Source: Uranotaenia lowii
Taxonomy: Eukaryota; Arthropoda; Insecta; Diptera; Culicidae
Direction: 5' to 3'
NCBI RefSeq assembly: GCF_029784155.1
Contig: NC_073692.1
Location: 67,899,888 to 67,963,887 of the forward strand
DNA length: 64,000 bases
Positions within the stretch are counted from its first letter, which is position 1. Every line of letters starts with the position of its first letter. Of this stretch, positions 24,779 through 34,094 are shown piece by piece. The position numbers and the translations under genes are program-made. The notes under the pieces were generated by a model, which ran no database searches, was not told the DNA's origin, and worked only from the letters and a program-made list of their open reading frames with translations.

Positions 24779-25779
24779 ATAGTTGGCAGCAGTGCTTTGC
24801 CAGCTAGTTTCCGGAAGAAAAGTGAACGACGCGGAAGTAAAAAGTGCGCTAGCTGTCGGAAAACGCCGTCGCCAATTCCTGAAATTCGGGAACGCAAGAA
24901 AACAGCAGGAACCGACAGGTAAGGCAGAAATTTTCTCTGCTAGCAAACCGCCTCCTAAATACGTGTTTTGTTCAGGCTCGCTCCACCGTTTGGCCGCTAC
25001 CACAAACTCTTCCGGGTAGGACGACTGCCGAAACGGCAAAGAGGCTTTGGGCCACAAACAAGTCAGAATTGTGAGTATCCACAAAACAATTTGTAAAACC
25101 AATTATCGACAGAAAACGTCTTCCCAAGCAGGCCTATTCGTAAAGTCGCCAGCAGTACCTCCTCTGCTCTGCAGGCACTTGGAAAAGCACGAGGTTGAAT
25201 CGAAGGACAAACTTCTAAGCAAGCCCGGAGAGGTAAGCGAAAACTCACAAACTCAGCTTACAGCATACAAATAAGGCAGACGTTTTTTGCAGATTTGCGG
25301 TAGCAATCGGCCAACTCGAAAGAGCCACGCAGACCCGGAAATTGCCTGCCGAAAGGAAAAGGAAAATTGCACACAAGGGGTCGGAGACGTGAGTACTTTT
25401 TCTATCATCATTATGCCACGTCTGACCGACGCTTTCCCCCCGACAGGACCCCTTTTTTATATATCCTTCTGGTACATTCCCGTTTGTTCATCCTGGTGCA
25501 CTTTTCTTGCACATTTTGACCACCGTCACTGACAATCGGTTGGGGCGTGTATCGACACGTGCCACATCATTTGTTTTCCCCTGGGAGGAGCAAATTGCTT
25601 CAGTCCCGAGAGGCATTTTCGCGGAGCCGCGGCCGGAGCAAACTGGTTGGTCTCCACGGCGGAAAATCGTCGACTCGGCCTATTGGTACCGGACAGTCGT
25701 GTCAACAGCTGCAGCAGGAGCTTTTCGTGGATCCGCGCAGGATCAAAGGCCCGGAACTCATCGTTTGGACAGTCGATGA
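24779..25779 (+). other. Spliced-exon-like cassette inside the 5' LTR
   Basis: Four segments have a GT donor and CAG acceptor: 24,919-24,975 (GTAAGG...TTGTTCAG), 25,071-25,131 (GTGAGT...AAGCAG), 25,233-25,292 (GTAAGC...TTTTTTGCAG) and 25,389-25,446 (GTGAGT...CCCCGACAG). Lengths are 57, 61, 60 and 58 nt, typical for dipteran introns. With these removed, the exon-like parts (95, 101 and 96 bp between the introns) stay open in a single phase to a stop at 25,777-25,779. No ATG is seen in that frame: a nearby ATG at 24,747 (MPKSKQTKRTE) is in another frame and ends in a stop. The product is not recognised; it could also be an untranslated spliced leader. Confidence 0.5.
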
Positions 25780-26377
25780 CAAAGCGGTTCGATTCATTGT
25801 CGACAACATACTGGGGGAACCGAACCGCTGGGAGCATTTGCGAATGCATCGGTGCACCCGAAGACGATCGTGGGCGAGAGTTTGTCGCCAGGAAAACGAC
25901 AATGAAAATTTCCATGCACCAGATCACGAAAAGGAAATTCGTCGCTTCGAAGAATCTGAGGCACGGGTGCAAGATCGCGACCGGATCGTGTTGTGCATGC
26001 CAGTGAGGAGTAAGGTGGTGGGCACGAAATTGCAGCGCAGTGCCACAGCTGCGCGAGAATCTTGCGCATGTGTAGGTGAGGAGCCATCTTATTGGAAATT
26101 AGTTTGTGCGAATCGAGAACAAATTTGCGGAGTGGATTCGCGATCACATCGAGCGCTGAGTGCGGCACGGGTGAGGTCATCCGAAGCGTGTCGCACAGTC
26201 CGGAAGGTTAAGAACGGATTCGAGCAGGAATTGCGCAAATCACCCAGGAGATTGGGTTGCGCAAACAGAACGAGTTTACCAGGCAGAATGAAAGCCTCAA
26301 GGAGGCCAAAAGGATCGTCGAGCATTGTGTAGCATGTAGCCACGTAAGTCGACCACTCAAAAATATTTATGGGGGAT

Positions 26378-26383
26378 AATAAA
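26378..26383 (+). promoter_or_regulatory. Polyadenylation signal AATAAA in the LTR
   Basis: AATAAA followed about 30-80 bp later by T-rich sequence (CTTCTATTTTTCTGATTTTTG). The equivalent copy in the 3' LTR is at 35,939-35,944 and would terminate the element's genomic RNA. Confidence 0.5.
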
Positions 26384-26493
26384 ATGGGTTCAATCCAATT
26401 GCAACAACATTAAAGTTGCCCAGAATATGTTTGCTTCTATTTTTCTGATTTTTGCGCTTTGTGATTTCAACCACACCAAGCCTTTGTCACAAA

Positions 26494-26504
26494 TGGCGCC
26501 CAAC
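26494..26504 (+). promoter_or_regulatory. Primer binding site, tRNA-Lys-like
   Basis: TGGCGCCCAAC begins 2 nt after the 5' LTR, the expected place for minus-strand priming. It is complementary to a tRNA 3' end ...GTTGGGCGCCA and matches the start of the site used by elements primed by tRNA-Lys. Confidence 0.8.
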
Positions 26505-26727
26505 TAAATCGAACCTAATTAGTTGTGCTTGTTCGATAAATTTATGATGAGCTAGTCACAAATATCGTTAGTTTTGTGTATGCTTATGATTATGATGATT
26601 ATTATTAATATTCAGTAATTATCATTAATATTAGTTGAAATTATTATCGCTCTTTTTGAAAATATCGTATCGTTCGTCGTAAGTTTTGTTTTGTAACACA
26701 CTTATACTGGTCGTTTGATCCACTATA

Positions 26728-28788
26728 ATGAATTCTCGAATAGAATTATTGCAACTCAATGACGAGGAAATATCATACGAATTGGCCTTGCGCCATGCAA
26801 CAAATCTAGCCCCTGGCACCAGACGTGCGAAGGTGGTCAAATTAAAGGCACTAGTCCAAGAGGACATATTAAGAGAAACCAATTACGTTAGCTCTGAATA
26901 CGCGATGTCTCCGGAATCAAACATTGAAGCCTGTCAGTTGGCACTTCAAGAATTAAAAAACCTCGTAGATTTGGCTATACAAAATGGCAACTCGGAGCAA
27001 ATGGCTTGCGCTCGGTCGAGATTGCTACATTACCGGCAACGTTTATCAATAATACCTTCGGTATCTTCGGTTAAGGAAGCGCGAATGATTTTAAGCGATT
27101 TGGTCGAGATGTTGATTTCCGAAATCAACAGCGCTGTCAACAAAGTGGTGCGTAGTGATTCGGAAAATTTAAGTGGTAGATTAAGTGAGCCTAGCAGTGA
27201 AATAGCGGAAGGCAGAGAGGAAGGCGACAATCCTAGCTGGGGTCAAGCAGTGTCAAATCGACGAAGAGGCGCCACAGGTCAACAAAATCCAGCACGGGAT
27301 CAGGTCGAAGGGTTAGCTGGAAGACAGCAGGTGCAAGAGGACGTCCGGAGTCCAACGAACTTCAACATTGAAGCGGAAGTGGGTTCAAGATCCGTAGATG
27401 TTATCGACGAGTTGCGTGTGGATCTGCAACATCGGCAGAGGAGGCAGCGAAATTTGGGTGGCAGCTCTCCACACTCCAGCAGAAGCTTCGGGCACGAGGA
27501 GCAGCGAATGGTGAAGGCGATTCACAACTGGCCGTTCAAGTTTCGGGGTGAAAAGGACACAACTTCACTCAACATCTTCCTCGACAGGGTCGAGACGTTT
27601 GCCAGATCCGAAGGGCTTAGCGATCGAACTATTCTTGCTTCAGTAAAACACCTTCTGTTGGAAGACGCACTTGATTGGTATTCCAGGGCGTTAGCACAAG
27701 GACTTCTTCTCTCGTGGTCAGCGTTCAAGCGAGAAATTCGACGGGAGTTCTTGCCGAGTGGATACGCACAGATACTGCGTCAAGAAGCTAGTTTCCGGTA
27801 TCAAGGACCCGATGAACCCTTTGGTAAATTCTACCGAGACATCTCAACACTATTTCGGTTTATCGAGCCGCCGCTCACCGAAGAGGAAATGATGTTCATG
27901 GTGAAGAAGAACATGAACATGGAGTATGCTACCATCGTTACAGCACGGCAACCGAGAACACTGGTGGAGTTATTGGATGTATGCAGCAACTTCGATGAAA
28001 CCAGGTTATTGTTAAGCAGACAGCGCAGGATTCCAATACCCCATACTGCTCTATTGGAACCGAACTTCGCTACACCGGCACCGGGTCGTGCACAAGCCAC
28101 GCAGCATCAACAACAGCGTTTCAACAGGGTTCATGCAGTGGAAGCCGATAATCAAGAACGAGTGGTAATGGAGCAAGCGACTACGTCCTATCACCAGGCA
28201 GAGGAGCACACGACTCCACAAGACTTCATCGATTGGCAGGAGAAATACGAACAGTTGTACGAGCAAGTTTGTGCCATGAAGCTTCAACTGGAACGCGGAC
28301 CGAATCGTTTCAATACAGGGCTACAGCAGCAAAACTCTCTACAGCGAGTGGATCAGCGTCAGCAACCGCCTACAACTTCGGCAGGTCAGAATAATTTGAT
28401 GAATCGGCAAGGCAGTCAAGCGGAGAACTATCGAATACAACATCCGTTGCAACAGCAAGCTAAATGGGTGCCGCGGCAGCAGCAACAACATCAGCAGTCT
28501 CTACAGCAGCAGCCTCAACGGCAATTCCAACAGCACTACCAACCACAGCTTCAAAACCAGCAGCTTCAGCAAGCAGCTAGCAACATGTACGATATAGATC
28601 CTGTTCAGCATACAGCGTACCGTCCAGCGCTTTGCTGGAACTGCGATGAGGAGGGGCATAGGTTTCCGGATTGCACGAAGGCACAGGCAATTCTCTTTTG
28701 CTACAGATGCGGTCGAAAAGGTTACACGTTACGCAGCTGTCTTGTTTGTAACAGCGAAGCGGAAAACGCCGCAGCGAGGAAGTGGTAG
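26728..28788 (+). CDS. gag: Gag polyprotein of the LTR retrotransposon
   Basis: 686 codons from the first ATG (MNSRIELLQLNDEE). It forms the particle that packages the element RNA. Residues about 267-420 resemble a Ty3/gypsy capsid domain (WPFKFRGEKD, LDWYSRAL, FREFLP-type motif, FRYQGPDEPFGKFYRDI). Residues about 530-616 are glutamine-rich. The C-terminus has a canonical zinc knuckle, C636-X2-C639-X4-H644-X4-C649. A second, C658-X2-C661-X4-Y666-X4-C671, has tyrosine in place of histidine. The stop (TAG, 28,786) lies 35 nt inside the pol frame. The start is preceded by about 235 nt of leader after the primer site. Confidence 0.93.
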   Translation: MNSRIELLQLNDEEISYELALRHATNLAPGTRRAKVVKLKALVQEDILRETNYVSSEYAMSPESNIEACQLALQELKNLVDLAIQNGNSEQMACARSRLLHYRQRLSIIPSVSSVKEARMILSDLVEMLISEINSAVNKVVRSDSENLSGRLSEPSSEIAEGREEGDNPSWGQAVSNRRRGATGQQNPARDQVEGLAGRQQVQEDVRSPTNFNIEAEVGSRSVDVIDELRVDLQHRQRRQRNLGGSSPHSSRSFGHEEQRMVKAIHNWPFKFRGEKDTTSLNIFLDRVETFARSEGLSDRTILASVKHLLLEDALDWYSRALAQGLLLSWSAFKREIRREFLPSGYAQILRQEASFRYQGPDEPFGKFYRDISTLFRFIEPPLTEEEMMFMVKKNMNMEYATIVTARQPRTLVELLDVCSNFDETRLLLSRQRRIPIPHTALLEPNFATPAPGRAQATQHQQQRFNRVHAVEADNQERVVMEQATTSYHQAEEHTTPQDFIDWQEKYEQLYEQVCAMKLQLERGPNRFNTGLQQQNSLQRVDQRQQPPTTSAGQNNLMNRQGSQAENYRIQHPLQQQAKWVPRQQQQHQQSLQQQPQRQFQQHYQPQLQNQQLQQAASNMYDIDPVQHTAYRPALCWNCDEEGHRFPDCTKAQAILFCYRCGRKGYTLRSCLVCNSEAENAAARKW
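28761..28767 (+). promoter_or_regulatory. Candidate -1 ribosomal frameshift site GGAAAAC
   Basis: gag is in frame 1 and pol in the -1 frame. Pol is open from 28,752, giving an overlap of only 28,752-28,788. In that overlap the heptamer G GAA AAC sits in the correct phase relative to gag (codons GAA, AAC) for tandem slippage to GGA, AAA. It is not a perfect X XXY YYZ site, but the A-site part AAAAC is typical of -1 sites. Confidence 0.5.
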
Positions 28789-31700
28789 ACGAAGGGCCAG
28801 ATTCTTCGCAACACATCGATCAACCTTCAATACCTCCCGATTTAAAAAACATCAACTCTATAATCATCAATCCCGGACATGACAACCGTCCACACGCCGT
28901 TCTGGACGTCCTAGGAAAGAAAATCACAGCCTTATTGGACAGTGGAGCGAACTGTTCGTTGCTAGGTGGTAGTAAAACACAAGTTGTGGAAGAGCTAGGG
29001 TTACGAAAGGAAGCACTAAACGGTGGGATCAAGACAGCGGATGGGACGCCACATAAAATAAATCACTTCACACGTCTACCGATATCATATAACAATCGAA
29101 ATGAAATATTACCAGTCCTTCTTGTGCCGAGTCTGCCAGACTGCGCCATCATGGGCATGAACTTCTGGCAAACGTTCGGAGTCAAAGCGGTATGTTGTTC
29201 AATGATAACTGATGAGCAAGAATTTGAAGCAGAGCCAATGAAGGAACTATCGGTAGAACAACGTCAGATACTGAATAAGACAATCAAGCTATTTCCGAAA
29301 GCCGAGGAAGGGAAATTGGGAAGAACGGAGCTTTATGAACACCGTATAGATGTGGGCAACGCCACGCCACGCAAGCAGCGATATTACCCAATGTCTCAAT
29401 ATGTCCTGGAGGAGGTCAACCGCGAAGTAGACAGGATGATCTCGCTGGATGTGATCGAAGAGGCAGTTTTTTCGCCATGGAACAACCCTCTTGTGGCAGT
29501 CAAGAAGAAAAATGGGAGTTACCGCGTCTGCTTAGATGCAAGGCATCTAAATTCCATCATGGTCAACGAGGGCTACCCTATCCCACAAATTTCTTCGATT
29601 ATCAACAATCTAGGAGGCTGTTCATTCATATCGTCGATAGATCTCAAAGATGCTTTTTGGCAAATGCCGCTTCACAAGGAATCGAGGCCGCTAACGGCAT
29701 TCACTGTACCTTCCCGAGGGCACTTTCAATTCAAGGTGGTCCCTTTTGGGCTCTGCACAGCCAGCCAAGGTCTTGCGAGGATCATGACTCACTTGTTCGC
29801 GGACATGGAGCCGTACGTCTTCCATTATTTAGACGACATCATCATATGCTCCAAATCGTTTGAGGAACACATCTCAGTCCTGAAGGAAGTAGCAGCCAGA
29901 CTACATCGTGCAAAGCTTACTATTTCGGCCGAGAAGTTCAAGTTTTGTCGTCAGCAGATCAAGTATCTCGGTTACATTCTCAGCGAAGGAGGCTGGAAGG
30001 TGGACAACGAGAAAGTAGAGTGTATTGTCAAATTCCCCGTACCTACAACCAGGAAGGAAGTTCAACGGTTTCTGGGAATGTGTGGATGGTACCGTCGTTT
30101 CATCTCCGATTTCTCCCGGATTGCAGCTCCCATCACCGAGCTTACGAAAACCAAAACGAAGTTTCGTTGGACAACAGCAGCCGAAGAAGCTTTTCTCAAA
30201 CTTAAGTCGGCCCTAGTAACAGCTCCGGTCTTAGCCATGCCGGACTATACGAAGACATTTTCCATCTCTTGCGATGCCAGTGATATGGCAATTGGAGCCG
30301 TGTTGACGCAGACAATCGACGGAGACGAACACCCAATCTGCTATTTTTCACAAAAACTCTCTTCATCGGAAAGGAAATACACCGTAACTGAGAAGGAATG
30401 CCTGGCCGTAATACGTGCAATTGAAAAGTTCCGTGGCTACGTTGAAGGAGTACGCTTTGTGGTCTACTGTGACCATTCCGCCCTCAGTTACCTGAAGACA
30501 TTAAAGAATCCAACGGCACTGATGAGCAGGTGGTTGTTGAGGCTCAACGCATTCGATTTTGAGATTCGATACAGGAAAGGCAGCTGTAATATCGTTCCAG
30601 ACGCACTGTCCAGGATAGCTTGTTCATTGGTCTTCTCAATCACGCAGATACATGATCCATGGTACAAAGACCTCATCAAGCAGGTGCAGAATCAAGGCAA
30701 AAAGTATCCAGACTTCCGAATAGCAAATGAAGAACTCTACAAGAATTGCCAGGTCAAAGACGAAATGGGTGTCATCAGTCATCGTTGGAAGAAGATCGTT
30801 CCAGAAGAAGAGCGAGCAGAATTGATCCGTCGTTTTCACGATTCGCCTTCAGCTGCGCATCTAGGTTTCTACAAAACATGGCACAAACTTCAACAACACT
30901 ATTATTGGCCAAAAATGCAGGACACCGTCGCTCGTTACGTGAAGGCTTGCGCAACGTGCAAAGCCAGCAAAGCTCCTAACAAGCAAATGATGCCGCAGAT
31001 GGGGAAGCTCAAGCCAGCAAAGGTGCCGTGGGAGTTAATATCCATCGACTTCGTCGGACCACTCACCAGATCCAAGAAGGGCAACACAGTTCTTCTGGTC
31101 ATCGTCGACTGGATTACCAAATACGTCATTGCCCACCCGATGCGGGCAGCCGATTCAACCAAGATGGTCGAGTTTCTTGAGGAAAAGGTATTCCTGAAAT
31201 TCTCCAGGCCGAGAATAGTACTGTCAGATAACGGGAAGCAGTTCGAGTCACAAGCCTTTCGAGCGCTGCTTAGCCGTCACAACATCATCCATATGAAGAC
31301 AGCATTCTACGCACCGCAGGTCAACAACGCCGAGCGGGTGAACAGAGTTCTCATTACATGTATTCGTTCTTTGCTGGAAGAAGATCACCGCGAATGGGAC
31401 AAGAATCTAGCAGCCATAACCGCCGCTATTAACAGTGCGAAGCACGAATCCACCGGGGTCAGCCCACACTTCGCCAACTTCGGTCGGGAACTTTTGCTGC
31501 ACACGGACCTCTACACTCAACAAGACTTAAACGTGTCAGATGATCCAAAAGTCGCGCAGGAGATGAGGTTGTCCACGATCAACAGGATTCACAAGTTCAT
31601 CCAGCAGCGAATCAAGAAAAACCATGAGAGAACGAAGGAACGCTACGATCTACGGAAGCGCACTGTCTCGTTCCAACCAGGCGAGCTGGTATGGCGTCGT

Positions 31701-31865
31701 TCGTTTGTACTATCGTCAAAGGCGGACCATATAAACAAGAAGCTGGATCCGAAGTTCATCGCTGCCATTGTCAAGGAGAAACTGGGAGCGAATTTGTATG
31801 TTTTAGAGGATGTCGTCACAGGAAAGCGTGGGCGCTACCATGTGAAGGACATCAAACCTGATTAA
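28782..31865 (+). CDS. pol: Pol polyprotein: protease, reverse transcriptase, RNase H, integrase
   Basis: Frame open from 28,752; residues are numbered from the codon at 28,782 (GTG, not a convincing start; a Gag-Pol fusion by -1 frameshift is more likely). Protease: LLDSGA with D53. Reverse transcriptase: IDLKDAFWQ with D287, and YLDD at 349-352. RNase H: about residues 494-610, SISCDASDMAIG with D498. Integrase: H-H-C-C finger (HDSPSAAH, CATC), then catalytic D756, D816 and E851 (D-59-D-34-E). The C-terminus (LGANLYVLEDVVTGKRGRYH) resembles a GPY/F module; no chromodomain is seen. All catalytic residues are present and the frame has no interruption. Confidence 0.95.
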   Translation: MVDEGPDSSQHIDQPSIPPDLKNINSIIINPGHDNRPHAVLDVLGKKITALLDSGANCSLLGGSKTQVVEELGLRKEALNGGIKTADGTPHKINHFTRLPISYNNRNEILPVLLVPSLPDCAIMGMNFWQTFGVKAVCCSMITDEQEFEAEPMKELSVEQRQILNKTIKLFPKAEEGKLGRTELYEHRIDVGNATPRKQRYYPMSQYVLEEVNREVDRMISLDVIEEAVFSPWNNPLVAVKKKNGSYRVCLDARHLNSIMVNEGYPIPQISSIINNLGGCSFISSIDLKDAFWQMPLHKESRPLTAFTVPSRGHFQFKVVPFGLCTASQGLARIMTHLFADMEPYVFHYLDDIIICSKSFEEHISVLKEVAARLHRAKLTISAEKFKFCRQQIKYLGYILSEGGWKVDNEKVECIVKFPVPTTRKEVQRFLGMCGWYRRFISDFSRIAAPITELTKTKTKFRWTTAAEEAFLKLKSALVTAPVLAMPDYTKTFSISCDASDMAIGAVLTQTIDGDEHPICYFSQKLSSSERKYTVTEKECLAVIRAIEKFRGYVEGVRFVVYCDHSALSYLKTLKNPTALMSRWLLRLNAFDFEIRYRKGSCNIVPDALSRIACSLVFSITQIHDPWYKDLIKQVQNQGKKYPDFRIANEELYKNCQVKDEMGVISHRWKKIVPEEERAELIRRFHDSPSAAHLGFYKTWHKLQQHYYWPKMQDTVARYVKACATCKASKAPNKQMMPQMGKLKPAKVPWELISIDFVGPLTRSKKGNTVLLVIVDWITKYVIAHPMRAADSTKMVEFLEEKVFLKFSRPRIVLSDNGKQFESQAFRALLSRHNIIHMKTAFYAPQVNNAERVNRVLITCIRSLLEEDHREWDKNLAAITAAINSAKHESTGVSPHFANFGRELLLHTDLYTQQDLNVSDDPKVAQEMRLSTINRIHKFIQQRIKKNHERTKERYDLRKRTVSFQPGELVWRRSFVLSSKADHINKKLDPKFIAAIVKEKLGANLYVLEDVVTGKRGRYHVKDIKPD

Positions 31866-33112
31866 CATTCAAGCTATGTAAGAAACAACGCTGACCACAA
31901 GCTCACTCGGAGCACAAAACACGAAATGGAGAAGGCAGAAGGTCCAACATCATCTTTGAAACCTCGCCCCAACAACTCGGAATAAATTATGCAGAACTCT
32001 TCCATTCGAACAACTCAACGGAACACAGCTGATGTTAATTCGTCGCTAGGACATCGACGAACACGACGAAGTAGGCGTATATGAAGGAGACAACGGCCTT
32101 GCGCGGGACCAGCGTCGGCTGAATGGACTCTGAGAACTCTGCCAGGAAGTTCATCAGAATTTGGAGAGGGCTGGCAACCTTGCGTGGGATTGCAGCCACT
32201 CATTGTCCAGAATGCAATACTGTCATCTTGAAGCAGCGTAGCAGCGCTGGGGATAGTAGTACTGGTGAGCCACCATAACCAGGCGCTACACACCATCGCA
32301 GAGAACCCATCCAGGTTCGGGATATTGGAATGTTCGGAAAGTCAAGTACAGCAGCTCCAAACACCACGTCGCTGCAATTGAAAGGATTGTCAGGACATCA
32401 AGGAGAGGATTCAGCACCAGAGAATACAGTTATGCGAAGAAGTTGTGAGGAGTAGACATCATGACGGCCGCTACTACCATATCGACTTTCTCTCGCTAAC
32501 TATCGAAATACACGCCGATTTCATCTAGCTATGACCGCTACCCAAGGTAGTCAACAAGAGCCTCTCGAGGTGAAAACACGCCAGTCGTTACTACCACATC
32601 TAGGAGATCATACACCAACCCTAACAATCTCCGAATCAATACAAAATCTTCAGCTATGTCCACAGGCAAAGCCTGTCAACCAACGCAACAGCGCAGCAGA
32701 TACCGTTAGGCCGATCGGGAAAAATCGTGCATCTGGAAAACGCAGCGAGCAATATCTCTCATCTACCTCCTCGTGAGTACAGCACAAGTCTAGCTACGTC
32801 CGCTACCCAAGGTAGTCAACAAATTCATCGTCGATGCAAAACACGTCTATCGTCACCACCACCACCATCTGCCATGCTCGACGACTCTGGAAGAAGGCGC
32901 CGTCTGAAGGAGATTATTCGCAGCAGCATCAACATCCGATTTTGTACCACAAACACGAACACTGCTTAACGAGCACAGTATCAACAGGACAACGCCCAGT
33001 GTTGCTGAAAGAGGTTGCAAGATTCCTTTTGACTTTCTCCTAGTCCGGAGGACCATAATTCGACCAAGCATCCTGGATGAAAGAAGAACCGAATAGTGAC
33101 ATCTATAAACAA

Positions 33113-33350
33113 CCCCGATTACGACAACCCGATTAAGACTACCCGATCAAGACAACTTTCAACCAATCAGGAACTCCCAATTAAGACTACCAGATTAAGA
33201 CCACCCGATCAAGACTACCCGATCAACACCACCTTCAACCAACCATGATCTCCCGAATAAGACTTCCCGAATGAGACTACCCGATCAAGACTACCATCAA
33301 CCAACCACAACACCCGGTTAAGACTTCCCAATTAAGACCTTCCGATCAAG
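33113..33350 (+). repeat. Degenerate CCCGATCAAGACTA tandem array
   Basis: About 14-15-bp units (CCCGATTAAGACTA, CCCGATCAAGACTA, CCAGATTAAGACCA and similar) recur more than ten times, interspersed with CTTTCAACCAA-type spacers. Probably a private minisatellite of this element's 3' region. Confidence 0.75.
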
Positions 33351-34035
33351 AAATTGGTCGTCGAATCAAAAAACAATCTCTCAACATCTTCTACAAAAGC
33401 CAAAAGACCTGCTATGGTCAAAGCCATGAAAATCGCAGAGGAACATCGTTTAGAATAAGTGCCGACAGTAAACTGTCTTCTATGAATGCGAAATCGCATT
33501 AAATTCGTATGTTAAGGATCATGCACAGTTGTCAAAGGGGGTTGCCAAGAAAAATTCAAAAGGAACGCGACCTGGAGGCGCGGTAAAACCTCTATCTTGG
33601 ACTCTTTGTAACTTAGAGGACTAAATCCCTCTGTTCCCTAGACTTCTGTTTCTTCGTTTTAACCAGTATACCAGTACCGCCTAGTTTTGTTTTGTTAAGT
33701 CCTACTCGTAAGATCTCAGTCATTCTTCATTACAATGGCTATTAGATCTAGGATATTTGTAAGCGGCTGAAGTGGTAGTAATATTGTTGAATTTTCACAG
33801 AATTCGATGGAAATCTTTACCAGATCTGCTGGTGCCTACCGACACAATCTGCCATAATTCGATGGCTTAGAGTAGTTTGTGTATTTGAATATCTGCCAAA
33901 ATTAGTTGGTCTTGAGTACCGTTTGTATTGAGTTTGTTTATTAAGCTGTAGACACCTATCTAGAAGGTGTATTGCTTCCGAGATTGAATCGGAAAGTAGT
34001 CGTTTATATCCATCGAATTCCTGCGGCAGGTTTTG

Positions 34036-34075
34036 GAAATTTTCATGGATCCTTGCCATGATCCATGAAAATTTC
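34036..34075. repeat. Perfect 16-bp stem hairpin just before the 3' LTR
   Basis: GAAATTTTCATGGATC is followed by an 8-nt loop (CTTGCCAT) and GATCCATGAAAATTTC. It ends 19 bp upstream of the 3' LTR, close to where a polypurine tract would be expected. Confidence 0.85.
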
Positions 34076-34094
34076 TACCAAAGCAGCAATGTTG

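Larger units (their letters stand above)
24534..26491 (+). repeat. 5' LTR
   Basis: 1,958 bp, TG...CA ends. The first part (24,740-25,780) is punctuated by four short intron-like segments. An AATAAA signal at 26,378-26,383 followed by T-rich sequence suggests the polyadenylation site, placing R/U5 near the right end. It is unusually long and comparatively GC-rich for a gypsy LTR. A strong 5' splice-site match, CAC|GTAAGT, lies at 26,344. Confidence 0.95.
31866..34094 (+). other. Long 3' region of the LTR element, no env recognised
   Basis: 2.2 kb between the pol stop and the 3' LTR. No long sense frame, signal peptide or fusion-type motif is visible. It contains a duplicated segment (32,525-32,620 and 32,790-32,885; CCGCTACCCAAGGTAGTCAA), a short tandem array (33,113-33,350), an 80-codon antisense frame (33,817-34,059) and a hairpin (34,036-34,075). 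A clear polypurine tract directly before the 3' LTR is not seen, which is odd because plus-strand priming needs one. Confidence 0.7.

Noticed and set aside
25547..26332. 261-codon open frame in the LTR, repeated intact in the 3' LTR
   Set aside because: Intactness in both LTRs is expected from recent reverse transcription and is not evidence of selection. Other frames on both strands are also open here and no domain is recognisable. It may be a downstream part of a real product, but I cannot support it.
31866..33100. An env gene after pol
   Set aside because: No long sense frame, signal peptide, transmembrane segment or fusion-type motif. Only short frames and duplicated non-coding segments are present.
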